From NCBI GenBank assembly GCA_902766985.1, contig CACXFP010000145.1:1-5989 (forward strand): a DNA stretch of 5,989 nucleotides, written 5' to 3'. Positions 1-5,397 of the stretch are shown here, one piece after another. The stretch is from an uncultured Bacteroidia bacterium. Lineage in GTDB: Bacteria > Bacteroidota > Bacteroidia > Bacteroidales > UBA932. Position 1 is the first letter of the stretch. Each line of letters starts with the position of its first letter. Position numbers and translations under genes: made by a program. The notes under the pieces were generated by a model. That model worked only from the letters and a program-made list of their open reading frames with translations. It did not search any database and had not been told where the DNA came from.

Positions 1-27
1 GACGGTTTGGAATATTTTCTTCATCAT
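1..27 (-). CDS. 5' end of a leftward gene cut by the window edge, product unknown
   Basis: Read leftward, an ATG ATG pair opens a frame whose visible residues are MMKKIFQTV, which then runs off the window. A start of Met-Met-Lys-Lys followed by hydrophobic residues is typical of the n-region of a Sec signal peptide, but only nine codons are visible and the product cannot be named. A purine-rich AAAGGAG lies at 43-49, 15 bases upstream of the first ATG, which is longer than the ideal spacing. Another ATG at 35-33 is closed by a stop after three codons, so it is not the start. A TATCTTTG -7-like box lies at 51-58. The gene is divergent from the lipoprotein gene that starts at 111. It could be a chance frame, but divergent start, purine tract and promoter-like box agree. 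Confidence 0.5.
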
Positions 28-42
28 GTGGTCATTATTATT

Positions 43-68
43 CTCCTTTACAAAGATAGCAAAAGGAG
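43..68. repeat. 7-bp inverted repeat CTCCTTT / AAAGGAG
   Basis: CTCCTTT at 43-49 is the exact reverse complement of AAAGGAG at 62-68, with a 12-base spacer that contains the leftward -7-like box. The arms resemble Shine-Dalgarno sequences pointing outward in both directions, so this may simply be two ribosome-binding-like tracts. It could also be an operator around the promoter. The rightward copy is over 40 bases from the ATG at 111 and cannot act as its ribosome binding site. Confidence 0.35.
51..58 (-). promoter_or_regulatory. Possible Bacteroidota -7 box for the leftward edge gene
   Basis: On the minus strand this reads TATCTTTG, an exact match to the TAnnTTTG -7 consensus of the Bacteroidota primary sigma factor. 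It lies about 24 bases upstream of the leftward ATG pair. No TTTG -33 box is visible at the usual distance upstream, so the assignment rests on the -7 box and the position only. Confidence 0.4.
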
Positions 69-79
69 GAATTATTGTT

Positions 80-87
80 TATATTTG
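80..87 (+). promoter_or_regulatory. Possible -7 box for the DUF4251 lipoprotein gene
   Basis: TATATTTG matches the Bacteroidota -7 consensus TAnnTTTG exactly and lies 23 bases upstream of the ATG at 111. This would give a leader of roughly 20 bases. No TTTG is present 19-21 bases upstream, so the -33 element is missing or weak. Confidence 0.4.
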
Positions 88-110
88 TTGCTGGCTAATA
101 TAATATTACC

Positions 111-599
111 ATGAAAACCTATCCGATACTGATTGCCTTGTCGCTGATCTTTCTTGGCGGGTGCGGAGCCTCAAGGATGACGCTCGAAGAGCAGGAGGCC
201 GTCGCCCAGAAGACGGCCCAGAAGCTGGACAGCCGGAAATTCCGGATAAACGTCGACTACATGATGCCCCGCAGGGGAGGTTCGAAGTCCGTGTTCGGAT
301 CATACCATGTCACAATCGACGATACCGTCATCGACTCCTACCTGCCCTATTTCGGAGTGGCCTACAGGGTCCCTTACGGCGGCATCGCCAAGGTCCTGAC
401 CTTCAAGGACGACATTGAAGAATACGCAGACAGCGGCTGGAACAGGGGGAAACGCATAATCGCCCTGTCAACGGACAATGACGAAGATTTCCTCGTATAT
501 ACCATCACCGTGTATGATGACGGCTCTGCCGAGATCCAGGTCCGCTGCCGCAACCGCGAGGACATCAGCTACCGGGGGTCCCTTGTCACAGACGAATAA
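111..599 (+). CDS. DUF4251-like lipoprotein
   Basis: This encodes a 162-residue predicted lipoprotein of unknown function. Residues 1-18 form a lipoprotein signal: Lys2, a hydrophobic core at 5-15, then the lipobox Leu-Gly-Gly-Cys with Cys18 as the likely lipidated residue. The mature part starts with a charged, probably helical stretch (24-45). It continues with features I associate with the Bacteroidales DUF4251 family: a YMMPRRG segment near 50-56, GSYHVTIDDT near 63-72, and the signature YLPYFGVAYRVPYGG at 77-91. The C-terminal part (113-150) alternates hydrophobic and polar residues as expected for beta strands. The family is small, envelope-located and without an assigned biochemical role. 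The next gene, 83 bases downstream on the same strand, is another envelope protein but has its own promoter. The start is well supported because the signal peptide begins exactly at this ATG. Confidence 0.82.
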   Translation: MKTYPILIALSLIFLGGCGASRMTLEEQEAVAQKTAQKLDSRKFRINVDYMMPRRGGSKSVFGSYHVTIDDTVIDSYLPYFGVAYRVPYGGIAKVLTFKDDIEEYADSGWNRGKRIIALSTDNDEDFLVYTITVYDDGSAEIQVRCRNREDISYRGSLVTDE

Positions 600-626
600 C
601 CGCACCTGGCGCCTGCCGGAGGGCTG

Positions 627-658
627 TTTGCATATTTTTCGAAAATTATCGTACTTTG
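627..658 (+). promoter_or_regulatory. Promoter for the outer-membrane barrel gene
   Basis: TTTG at 627-630 and TACTTTG at 652-658 are separated by 21 bases. This fits the Bacteroidota pattern of a -33 TTTG and a -7 TAnnTTTG, with the -7 box one base shorter than consensus. The start codon at 683 lies 24 bases downstream of the box. The barrel gene is therefore probably transcribed on its own as well as by any read-through from the lipoprotein gene. Confidence 0.6.
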
Positions 659-682
659 CAGGCTGAAAAACTTATTTGAAAA

Positions 683-1258
683 ATGAAAAAATTTCTGACA
701 CTCATGTGCGTAGCGGCGGCGATGCTCATCACCGTCAATTCCAACGCCCAGAGCCAGTGGGGCTTCGGCGGCGGATATATCAGCGGTTCATTTACCGGAA
801 AAGACAACCCGGACCTCAAGTCCTTCCCCGGATTCTACCTTGGAATCGACAGGAACTGGGCCTTCTCTTCCATGGATGGCCTCTCCCTCGATCCCGGAGT
901 GAATTTCATATACATGTCCAGGGACAAGGAGCGCCTCCCCGCCTTCCAGATTCCCATCAACCTGAAGTACACCGTCGAACTCTCCTCAGACTTCACCCTG
1001 AGCGCTTTCACCGGACCGGTGTTCAACCTGGGAATGACGTCGAACGGCTACAGCAAGGACGACCTCATTCTTGGCGGACGGCTGAAGAAATGGAACGCCC
1101 AGTGGGACCTCGGAGCTGAAATCACCTATTCCCACTCCATCGCCATCAGGATAGGATACAACTTCGGCATGACGAAGGCCTTCCACTTCGACGGGGAAGA
1201 TCCGAAGATCCGTTTCAACGGATTCCAGGTCGGACTCGTGTTCCGCGTAATGGAGTAA
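683..1258 (+). CDS. Small outer-membrane beta-barrel protein (porin-like, 8-strand type)
   Basis: This is a 191-residue secreted protein. Residues 1-22 form a Sec signal peptide (Lys2-Lys3, hydrophobic core 4-18, likely cleavage after Ala22 in SNA|QSQ). The mature part is rich in Gly and aromatic residues and shows alternating hydrophobic/polar runs. About eight can be picked out, near 25-35, 50-58, 68-78, 88-99, 104-113, 138-149, 152-161 and 180-188. That is the number and length of strands in a small OmpA/PorT-like barrel. Pairs such as GFYLGID, GPVFNLGM, WDLGAEITY and IGYNFGM are typical of membrane strands. The last strand (FQVGLVFRVME) can act as the C-terminal assembly signal recognised by the BAM complex, although it ends in Glu rather than the common terminal aromatic. 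The cargo or function is not visible. The gene ends 11 bases from the oppositely oriented alkyltransferase gene. Confidence 0.8.
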   Translation: MKKFLTLMCVAAAMLITVNSNAQSQWGFGGGYISGSFTGKDNPDLKSFPGFYLGIDRNWAFSSMDGLSLDPGVNFIYMSRDKERLPAFQIPINLKYTVELSSDFTLSAFTGPVFNLGMTSNGYSKDDLILGGRLKKWNAQWDLGAEITYSHSIAIRIGYNFGMTKAFHFDGEDPKIRFNGFQVGLVFRVME

Positions 1259-1269
1259 CAGACAGCTAT

Positions 1270-1836
1270 TTACAATCCGAATTCCAAGGCTATCAGGCTT
1301 CGCTTGGTAGCCTTTCCGTGTGCATATTCCCCAACATCCACCGCATCCAGGAGATAGAGGTCCCTTCCTTCGAAGAGGGTGCTTTTCGCGCTGGCCTGGA
1401 TTTCCGCTATCCTGTCCATGGATTCCTTGGGGATGATGAGATGGCAGGGTATTATGAAGGCCACGGGGTTGCAGGCGACGGCGTGGGCCACCGCGCGAAC
1501 TCCCGCAGTATTGTTGCAAAGGGTAGCGAACTCGGTATAACTGAAGAGCCTGCGGGAAGGGACATATCGCCCTTCGCTGTGGTTCAGGGAGAAAAGGGTC
1601 TCCCATACTTTCTTCTGGAAAGCCGAGCCGTAGAGGATAAGGTCTTCCCAACGTACGGCCTTTGCAAGCTCCACCAATGCCTGTGTGGAAATCTTTTCAG
1701 TGGTAACGGAAGAAACGAGTGACGGATTCTGCCCTGCAATCTTCCCCGCAATCTTTGCCAGATGAACATAGCTCATGGAGACGGAAGCTATCTTTCCGTC
1801 AACCCGTGTAACGATCCATTGAGGGCTTGGTTTCAT
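1270..1836 (-). CDS. Divergent methylated-DNA--protein-cysteine methyltransferase (MGMT/Ogt family)
   Basis: This 188-residue cytoplasmic protein belongs to the suicide DNA-repair family that moves the alkyl group of O6-alkylguanine onto its own cysteine. Recognised elements are the helix start YGSAFQKKVWETL (69-81), SY at 99-100 (the conserved Tyr that works in base flipping), GVRAVAHAV with Arg114 (the residue family members insert into the DNA stack), and NP at 123-124. The acceptor motif IPCHLI has Cys131-His132, and the end GEYAHGKATKRSL (169-181) matches the usual GYxWGxxxKxxL. Three things are unusual: the Arg that normally follows PCH is Leu133; Cys131 to Tyr171 spans 40 residues where classical Ogt/Ada proteins have about 13; and the loop after Trp78 is about 8 residues longer. 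The N-terminal 60 residues are not recognised. It starts 5 bases after the GH88 stop, so it is probably the last gene of that operon. Fold and cysteine chemistry are likely; substrate range is open. Confidence 0.82.
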   Translation of the reverse strand: MKPSPQWIVTRVDGKIASVSMSYVHLAKIAGKIAGQNPSLVSSVTTEKISTQALVELAKAVRWEDLILYGSAFQKKVWETLFSLNHSEGRYVPSRRLFSYTEFATLCNNTAGVRAVAHAVACNPVAFIIPCHLIIPKESMDRIAEIQASAKSTLFEGRDLYLLDAVDVGEYAHGKATKRSLIALEFGL

Positions 1837-1841
1837 AAGAT

Positions 1842-3071
1842 TTATTTTTTGACTATTCGCAGGAGGGCTTCAAGGAAATAGTAATCCCCGTAGGAAAGAG
1901 GGGTGTCAACCTCGCTTTGCTTCGGCTTGTGGCCCACTCCATGCCTGAGGAGGAAGTCGCCGTTCTCTCCGGGACCTGCAAGGTATTCGGGAGAAGACAG
2001 GGTGCGGAGCTGTTTCTCCGCCATGGCCAGGCAACTGCCGGACAATGACCTGGATTTGGTCAGGGATGCCAGTTCGACGAAGGCGGAGGCCATTATCGCT
2101 CCGGCGGAGGAATCACGGACATCATCTTCAGGGGCGTCAAAGTCCCACACGGGTATGCCGTCGGCCGGGAGCCTTTCCAGAAGCATTTTCGCAATCCCTT
2201 CGGCCTGCTTGAGATATGCCGTCTCACCCGTTTCCCGGTACATCATAGTAAAGCCGTACAGGCCCCAGGCCTGGCCGCGGGCCCATGCAGAGTCGTCGGA
2301 GAGGCCCTGATGGGTCTTTTTTGCGAGGACCTTTCCCGTAGCAGGGTCGTAATCAACGACGTGCCAGGTTGTGTAATCGGGACGGAAATGGTTCTTTATC
2401 GTAGTATTGGCGTGGGTCTTGGCCATCTTCATGAAACTGTCCTCCTTGAAAAGCCCGGAGGAGAAGGTGAATATTTCCAGGTTCATCATATTGTCGATGA
2501 TGACGGGATAAGTCCATTCGCCTCCGTCCCAGCTCCTTGTGGCGCCGACCACCGGGGAGAACCTGGCGGCCAGGGCCTCGGCCCCTTTCCTGATGGTCGG
2601 AAGCCAGGAGGCGTCTGAGGTGAGCCTGTAGGCGTTGCCGTAGCTGCAGTTTATCTGGAAACCGATGTCGTGACCGGTGTTTTTCTCCGGCAGACCGGCC
2701 AGCTTGAGGGTGTTTTTCTCCGCAAGGGACTTGATGCGAGGATCTCCTGTGTATTTGTATATAAGCCAAAGACTTCCGGGGAAGAAGCCGCTCACCCAAT
2801 CCTCCACGGGGGCATCCGTAGGCTTTCCGTTCACGAATGACTTCGGAATCCTGTCGTCAGCCAACCTTGCGTCCATTGCCTCATACTTGATCTTTGCAAG
2901 ACTGAAAACCCTGTCCGCCATTTCAAGGACCGGCTCGCTTGCCATGGAGGTATCCTCATTCTTCCCTGCCTTCCTGCTCCAGGGAGAGAATAGGGCGAAA
3001 ACAAGGAGGAAGGCAAGGCCGAAGGCCAGAATGTAACCAAGGCTGAAACCTATTTTGCTGGAATTATTCAT
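1842..3071 (-). CDS. Unsaturated glucuronyl hydrolase, glycoside hydrolase family GH88
   Basis: This 409-residue (alpha/alpha)6-barrel enzyme hydrates the double bond of 4,5-unsaturated uronic acids left by polysaccharide lyases, releasing the terminal sugar. The residues known from the Bacillus GH88 enzyme are all found in order: HDIGF with Asp135, IIDNMMN with Asp193 (general acid/base), His237 in TWHVV, His254-Gln255 in THQG, and Arg265 and Trp269 in ARGQAWG. DWVSGFFPGSLW at 91-102 is also typical. Residues 8-30 are a strongly hydrophobic segment with no lipobox and no clear cleavage site, so the enzyme may be membrane-anchored in the periplasm. The total length fits the family (about 380-400) plus this extension. 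The gene lies 12 bases after the lyase gene and 5 before the alkyltransferase gene. No Shine-Dalgarno tract is seen. The exact uronide (glucuronan, glycosaminoglycan, other) cannot be told from sequence. Confidence 0.92.
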   Translation of the reverse strand: MNNSSKIGFSLGYILAFGLAFLLVFALFSPWSRKAGKNEDTSMASEPVLEMADRVFSLAKIKYEAMDARLADDRIPKSFVNGKPTDAPVEDWVSGFFPGSLWLIYKYTGDPRIKSLAEKNTLKLAGLPEKNTGHDIGFQINCSYGNAYRLTSDASWLPTIRKGAEALAARFSPVVGATRSWDGGEWTYPVIIDNMMNLEIFTFSSGLFKEDSFMKMAKTHANTTIKNHFRPDYTTWHVVDYDPATGKVLAKKTHQGLSDDSAWARGQAWGLYGFTMMYRETGETAYLKQAEGIAKMLLERLPADGIPVWDFDAPEDDVRDSSAGAIMASAFVELASLTKSRSLSGSCLAMAEKQLRTLSSPEYLAGPGENGDFLLRHGVGHKPKQSEVDTPLSYGDYYFLEALLRIVKK

Positions 3072-3083
3072 AATATGCGGAAT

Positions 3084-5210
3084 CTAAAGTTCCTCAAGTT
3101 CAAACCTCTTTTCAGGGGAAATGTCTTCCTGTGCCTTCTGTTTTCCGTTGAAAACATAGGTGTTGTCCCTCGACACGAGGTTCTTCGCAGCCGAACTCTT
3201 CACGCCGAAGCCGTTGTTGTACTGGATAGTGTTGTTCTCGATGAGGATATCCTCGGATGGATGCGCAAGATAGTCGACAAGTATGCCGTTGGTGTCGTTC
3301 CCTTCGAAAAGACAGCCCTTTATGGTAAGCCCCTTGGTGTCGGACACGGTCACGCCGTTCCAGTCGTTCCTTGCAATCTCGCAGCCTTCGATATCCACGT
3401 TCCTGCAGCTCTTGACAACCACGCCGGAGCCCTTGAACGAACAGTCGAGCCGGGAATTGACGATCCTCACATCCTCGCATTCATGCAGGAGGAGGTTGTG
3501 CTGGATGCGGTCTCCCGGCACGATGTGGGAGCCGTTCTCGGTGAAATCGCAGTTTTCTATGACTATACCCTTGGTATCGGAGAAATAGACGCCCGTACGG
3601 GAGAAGTTCATCACGGTAAGGTTCCGAAGGGTGATGTTCGAGTGCGGGGCATCGATGTCACCCTGGCAATGGAGGCCGTTGAGGCTGTTGCTCAGGCGGG
3701 CGGAGCGGTCGAAACGTCCGGTGTTGGGGTCGTATCCGGGATTGTGGTCCCAGGCACCGTCAATCACGAAATCACTGAGAGTGATGTCTTTCTGTCCGAA
3801 GCCGCTGAAGGAGAATGCGATGTTGAAGATGGAGGGTTCGCAGACGAAGACCGTCTCCAGTCCCTCTCCCTTTAGGTTGATGCCGGAAGGGATGGAATAG
3901 GTCTTTTTCACCTTGTATTCTCCGGCTTTGAGCAGGATGGTCCTGCCGGTGCCGGCGTTGGCGTCCATGACGGCCTGCAGGTCGTCCCCCGGCTTCACAA
4001 CGATGGCGTCTGAGGGGGCGGGAGAGGTCTCGGAGGCCTTTTTCGCTCCCACCATGTAGGCTATCTTCGAAGGTTCCGGTTTCTTGAGTTCGGCAGGAGT
4101 CTCGCCGAAACTGGCGCTCCATGCGGTGAGTTTTTTCAGCACATCCCTGTCCCCGTGCTCGATAGCATATTTGACATGGGGAAGGTCCACTCCCTTGGAG
4201 GTGTAGTAGTTGTACACCCATTCGAGCCCGTGTGAGAAATGTCCCCTTTCCCTCTGTGCAGGAGGACCGTAGCAGTCCACTTCTTCTCCCGAATTCCATG
4301 TCTCGAGGTACTCCAGACCCAGGGCGAGCCTCTGCCCGGCGGCCTCGAAGAGATTGACTCCCTGGTTGTAAGCCACCCTCGCGGCATAGGAGTAGAGCCT
4401 CTCTCCCATCTGGGCGTGCCCCATGTCGCGGGTCATTTCCTGGCACTGTCCGTTGGGCCATATATATTTGAGCAGACTGCCGTTGAAGGGGCTGTGGAGG
4501 TAGTGGTACACGGCATTGTCGAACATTTCCCTGTTGTCCGTAAAGACGGCGAAGGAAAGGATGGTGTGCATGAGGGCTCCGTCCCAGTTGCCGTTGGCTT
4601 CGGAAGAATAGTAGCGGATGTAAGGGAAAAGGATTTCCATGAGAAGGGTGTTTACGCTCTCCGTGTCCTCTTCCGTCCATCCGGGATAGGTATAACGCAG
4701 GATCTCGGCGGCATTGCAGAATGCCTGCCCGTCAAGGCCGATGATGAGTTTCGTGTCGTTTTCGTCGAAACTGCGGAGCTTGCGGGACCAGGCGTCTATG
4801 ATTTCAATGGCTTTCTTCGCGTAGGCTTCCTCTCCGGTGATATACCATAGGACGGCGCAGGCATAAACCCTTCCGGAGCTGGCGCCCCACTGCGATGATC
4901 CGATATCTATCGACCCGTAGGCTCCGCGGATTACCCTGGACGAAGGTTCGGGGACAAAGGCCAGGGGACCATTTGCAGATTTATAAAGCTCAGAACGGGT
5001 GCTCCCTTTCAATTCCTCGGCATATCCCGCCCATGGCTCTTCTCCCGCCTGGACCTTCGCCTTCACCCAGTCGAGGTCGGCAAGGGTGAGGTCTATGCCC
5101 GGGTGGACGAAGCCGGAGTCCTTTACGGAGTCTTTCGTGTTGCAGGATGACGTGATCAGGGCCAGGACGCATAGTACTGCGGAAAGAAGTTTGCCGAGAG
5201 TCTCTTTCAT
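3084..5210 (-). CDS. Two-domain polysaccharide lyase lipoprotein: alginate-lyase-like toroid plus right-handed beta-helix
   Basis: This encodes a 708-residue exported protein. Residues 1-23 form a lipoprotein signal ending in Ile-Thr-Ser-Ser-Cys, with Cys23 the likely lipidation site. Residues about 35-370 resemble the alginate-lyase superfamily (alpha/alpha toroid, PF05426-like). The matching parts are HPGIDLTLADLDWVKAKV near 36-53, the helix YACAVLWYITGEEAYAKKAIEIIDAW near 116-141, NGNWDGALMHTIL at 206-218 and GQCQEMTRDMGHAQMG at 254-269. The last two hold Asn, His and Arg suited to an active site. The Asn-Asn-His motif of classical PL5 enzymes is absent; a PL38-like enzyme is one possibility. 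A Pro/Ser/Lys-rich linker (372-402) leads to a beta-helix domain (403-690) with six rungs of about 23 residues. Its motifs recur, such as SDTKGIVIENC and SDTKGLTIKGC, and it has eight cysteines, several stacked at the same rung position. This domain could be a second lyase, an epimerase or a binding module. The GH88 gene downstream supports lyase chemistry; the substrate is unknown. Confidence 0.8.
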   Translation of the reverse strand: MKETLGKLLSAVLCVLALITSSCNTKDSVKDSGFVHPGIDLTLADLDWVKAKVQAGEEPWAGYAEELKGSTRSELYKSANGPLAFVPEPSSRVIRGAYGSIDIGSSQWGASSGRVYACAVLWYITGEEAYAKKAIEIIDAWSRKLRSFDENDTKLIIGLDGQAFCNAAEILRYTYPGWTEEDTESVNTLLMEILFPYIRYYSSEANGNWDGALMHTILSFAVFTDNREMFDNAVYHYLHSPFNGSLLKYIWPNGQCQEMTRDMGHAQMGERLYSYAARVAYNQGVNLFEAAGQRLALGLEYLETWNSGEEVDCYGPPAQRERGHFSHGLEWVYNYYTSKGVDLPHVKYAIEHGDRDVLKKLTAWSASFGETPAELKKPEPSKIAYMVGAKKASETSPAPSDAIVVKPGDDLQAVMDANAGTGRTILLKAGEYKVKKTYSIPSGINLKGEGLETVFVCEPSIFNIAFSFSGFGQKDITLSDFVIDGAWDHNPGYDPNTGRFDRSARLSNSLNGLHCQGDIDAPHSNITLRNLTVMNFSRTGVYFSDTKGIVIENCDFTENGSHIVPGDRIQHNLLLHECEDVRIVNSRLDCSFKGSGVVVKSCRNVDIEGCEIARNDWNGVTVSDTKGLTIKGCLFEGNDTNGILVDYLAHPSEDILIENNTIQYNNGFGVKSSAAKNLVSRDNTYVFNGKQKAQEDISPEKRFELEEL

Positions 5211-5239
5211 ATTATTTGGTCTTAATGTGTTTCAGACTT

Positions 5240-5270
5240 CTAATATAGTGAAAAAATACCAACGTACAAA
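5240..5270 (-). promoter_or_regulatory. Promoter of the lyase-GH88-alkyltransferase operon
   Basis: On the minus strand TTTG (5270-5267), a 19-base spacer and TATATTAG (5247-5240) match the Bacteroidota -33/-7 pattern with a single mismatch in the -7 box. The predicted start of transcription near 5236 leaves a leader of about 25 bases before the ATG at 5210. The -33 box overlaps the left arm of the inverted repeat at 5268-5299, so repressor or activator binding there would directly affect this promoter. Confidence 0.6.
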
Positions 5271-5299
5271 ACGCTTTGCATCAGTTTGATAAGCGTTTT
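5268..5299. promoter_or_regulatory. Operator-like 9-bp perfect inverted repeat AAAACGCTT-N14-AAGCGTTTT
   Basis: AAAACGCTT at 5268-5276 and AAGCGTTTT at 5291-5299 are exact reverse complements separated by 14 bases. Each arm contains a central CG step flanked by A/T runs, and the left one widens to the near-palindrome CAAAACGCTTTG (5267-5278). This resembles LacI/CcpA-family half-sites. The two CG steps are 22 bp apart, close to two helical turns, so both arms face the same side of the DNA. The left arm overlaps the -33 box of the enzyme operon promoter; the right arm is 15 bases upstream of the rpsL -33 box. By position neither predicted transcript would contain the whole repeat, which argues for a DNA site rather than an RNA hairpin. 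The regulator is not in the window. Confidence 0.6.
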
Positions 5300-5314
5300 A
5301 AGCCTGTTGAAATC

Positions 5315-5345
5315 TTTGTTAATTGGATTTTTATATGTATATTTG
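5315..5345 (+). promoter_or_regulatory. Promoter of the rpsL-rpsG (str) operon
   Basis: TTTG at 5315-5318, a 19-base spacer and TATATTTG at 5338-5345 give a full match to the Bacteroidota primary promoter, as expected for a strongly expressed ribosomal operon. Using the usual distance from the -7 box, transcription would begin near 5349, giving a leader of roughly 49 bases. Confidence 0.85.
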
Positions 5346-5348
5346 CAG

Positions 5349-5364
5349 CCCCCTAAAAAGGGGG
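5349..5364 (+). promoter_or_regulatory. 5'-terminal hairpin in the rpsL leader
   Basis: CCCCC (5349-5353), loop TAAAAA (5354-5359) and GGGGG (5360-5364) form a perfect five-pair G/C stem. It can be lengthened by a G-T and an A-T pair (5348/5365 and 5347/5366) if the transcript starts earlier. The stem begins almost at the predicted transcription start, so the mRNA would carry a blunt hairpin at its 5' end. Such structures can protect mRNA from 5'-dependent decay or serve ribosomal-protein feedback; which applies here is inference. A run of only three T follows, so a terminator is unlikely. Confidence 0.55.
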
Positions 5365-5397
5365 TTTAAAACATAAATTATAGATTAACAATCATTT

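Noticed and set aside
61..97. Plus-strand AAAAGGAGG followed by a TTG-started frame of seven codons
   Set aside because: The frame stops after seven codons, shows no run of a regulatory amino acid and no attenuator hairpin, so a leader peptide is not supported.
600..626. GC-rich segment after the DUF4251 lipoprotein gene considered as a terminator
   Set aside because: Only very short stems can be drawn and there is no T run directly after them.
986..1651. A 221-codon minus-strand frame across the barrel/alkyltransferase junction
   Set aside because: It overlaps two genes with recognisable products in their own frames and has an Arg/Pro/Gly-rich composition typical of a shadow frame.
3075..3875. 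A 266-codon open frame on the plus strand opposite the beta-helix domain
   Set aside because: It lies wholly antisense to a well-supported coding region, has Val/Glu-rich low-information sequence with no recognised motif, no promoter, and is explained by GC-biased third positions of the real gene.
3772..4680. A 302-codon open frame on the minus strand inside the lyase gene in another frame
   Set aside because: It is Arg/His/Pro/Gly-rich, as expected for an out-of-frame reading of a GC-rich gene, and has no start signal. The overlapping frame shows clear family motifs.
4239..4850. A 203-codon plus-strand frame opposite the lyase toroid domain
   Set aside because: Antisense to motif-bearing coding sequence, with no promoter or recognised domain.
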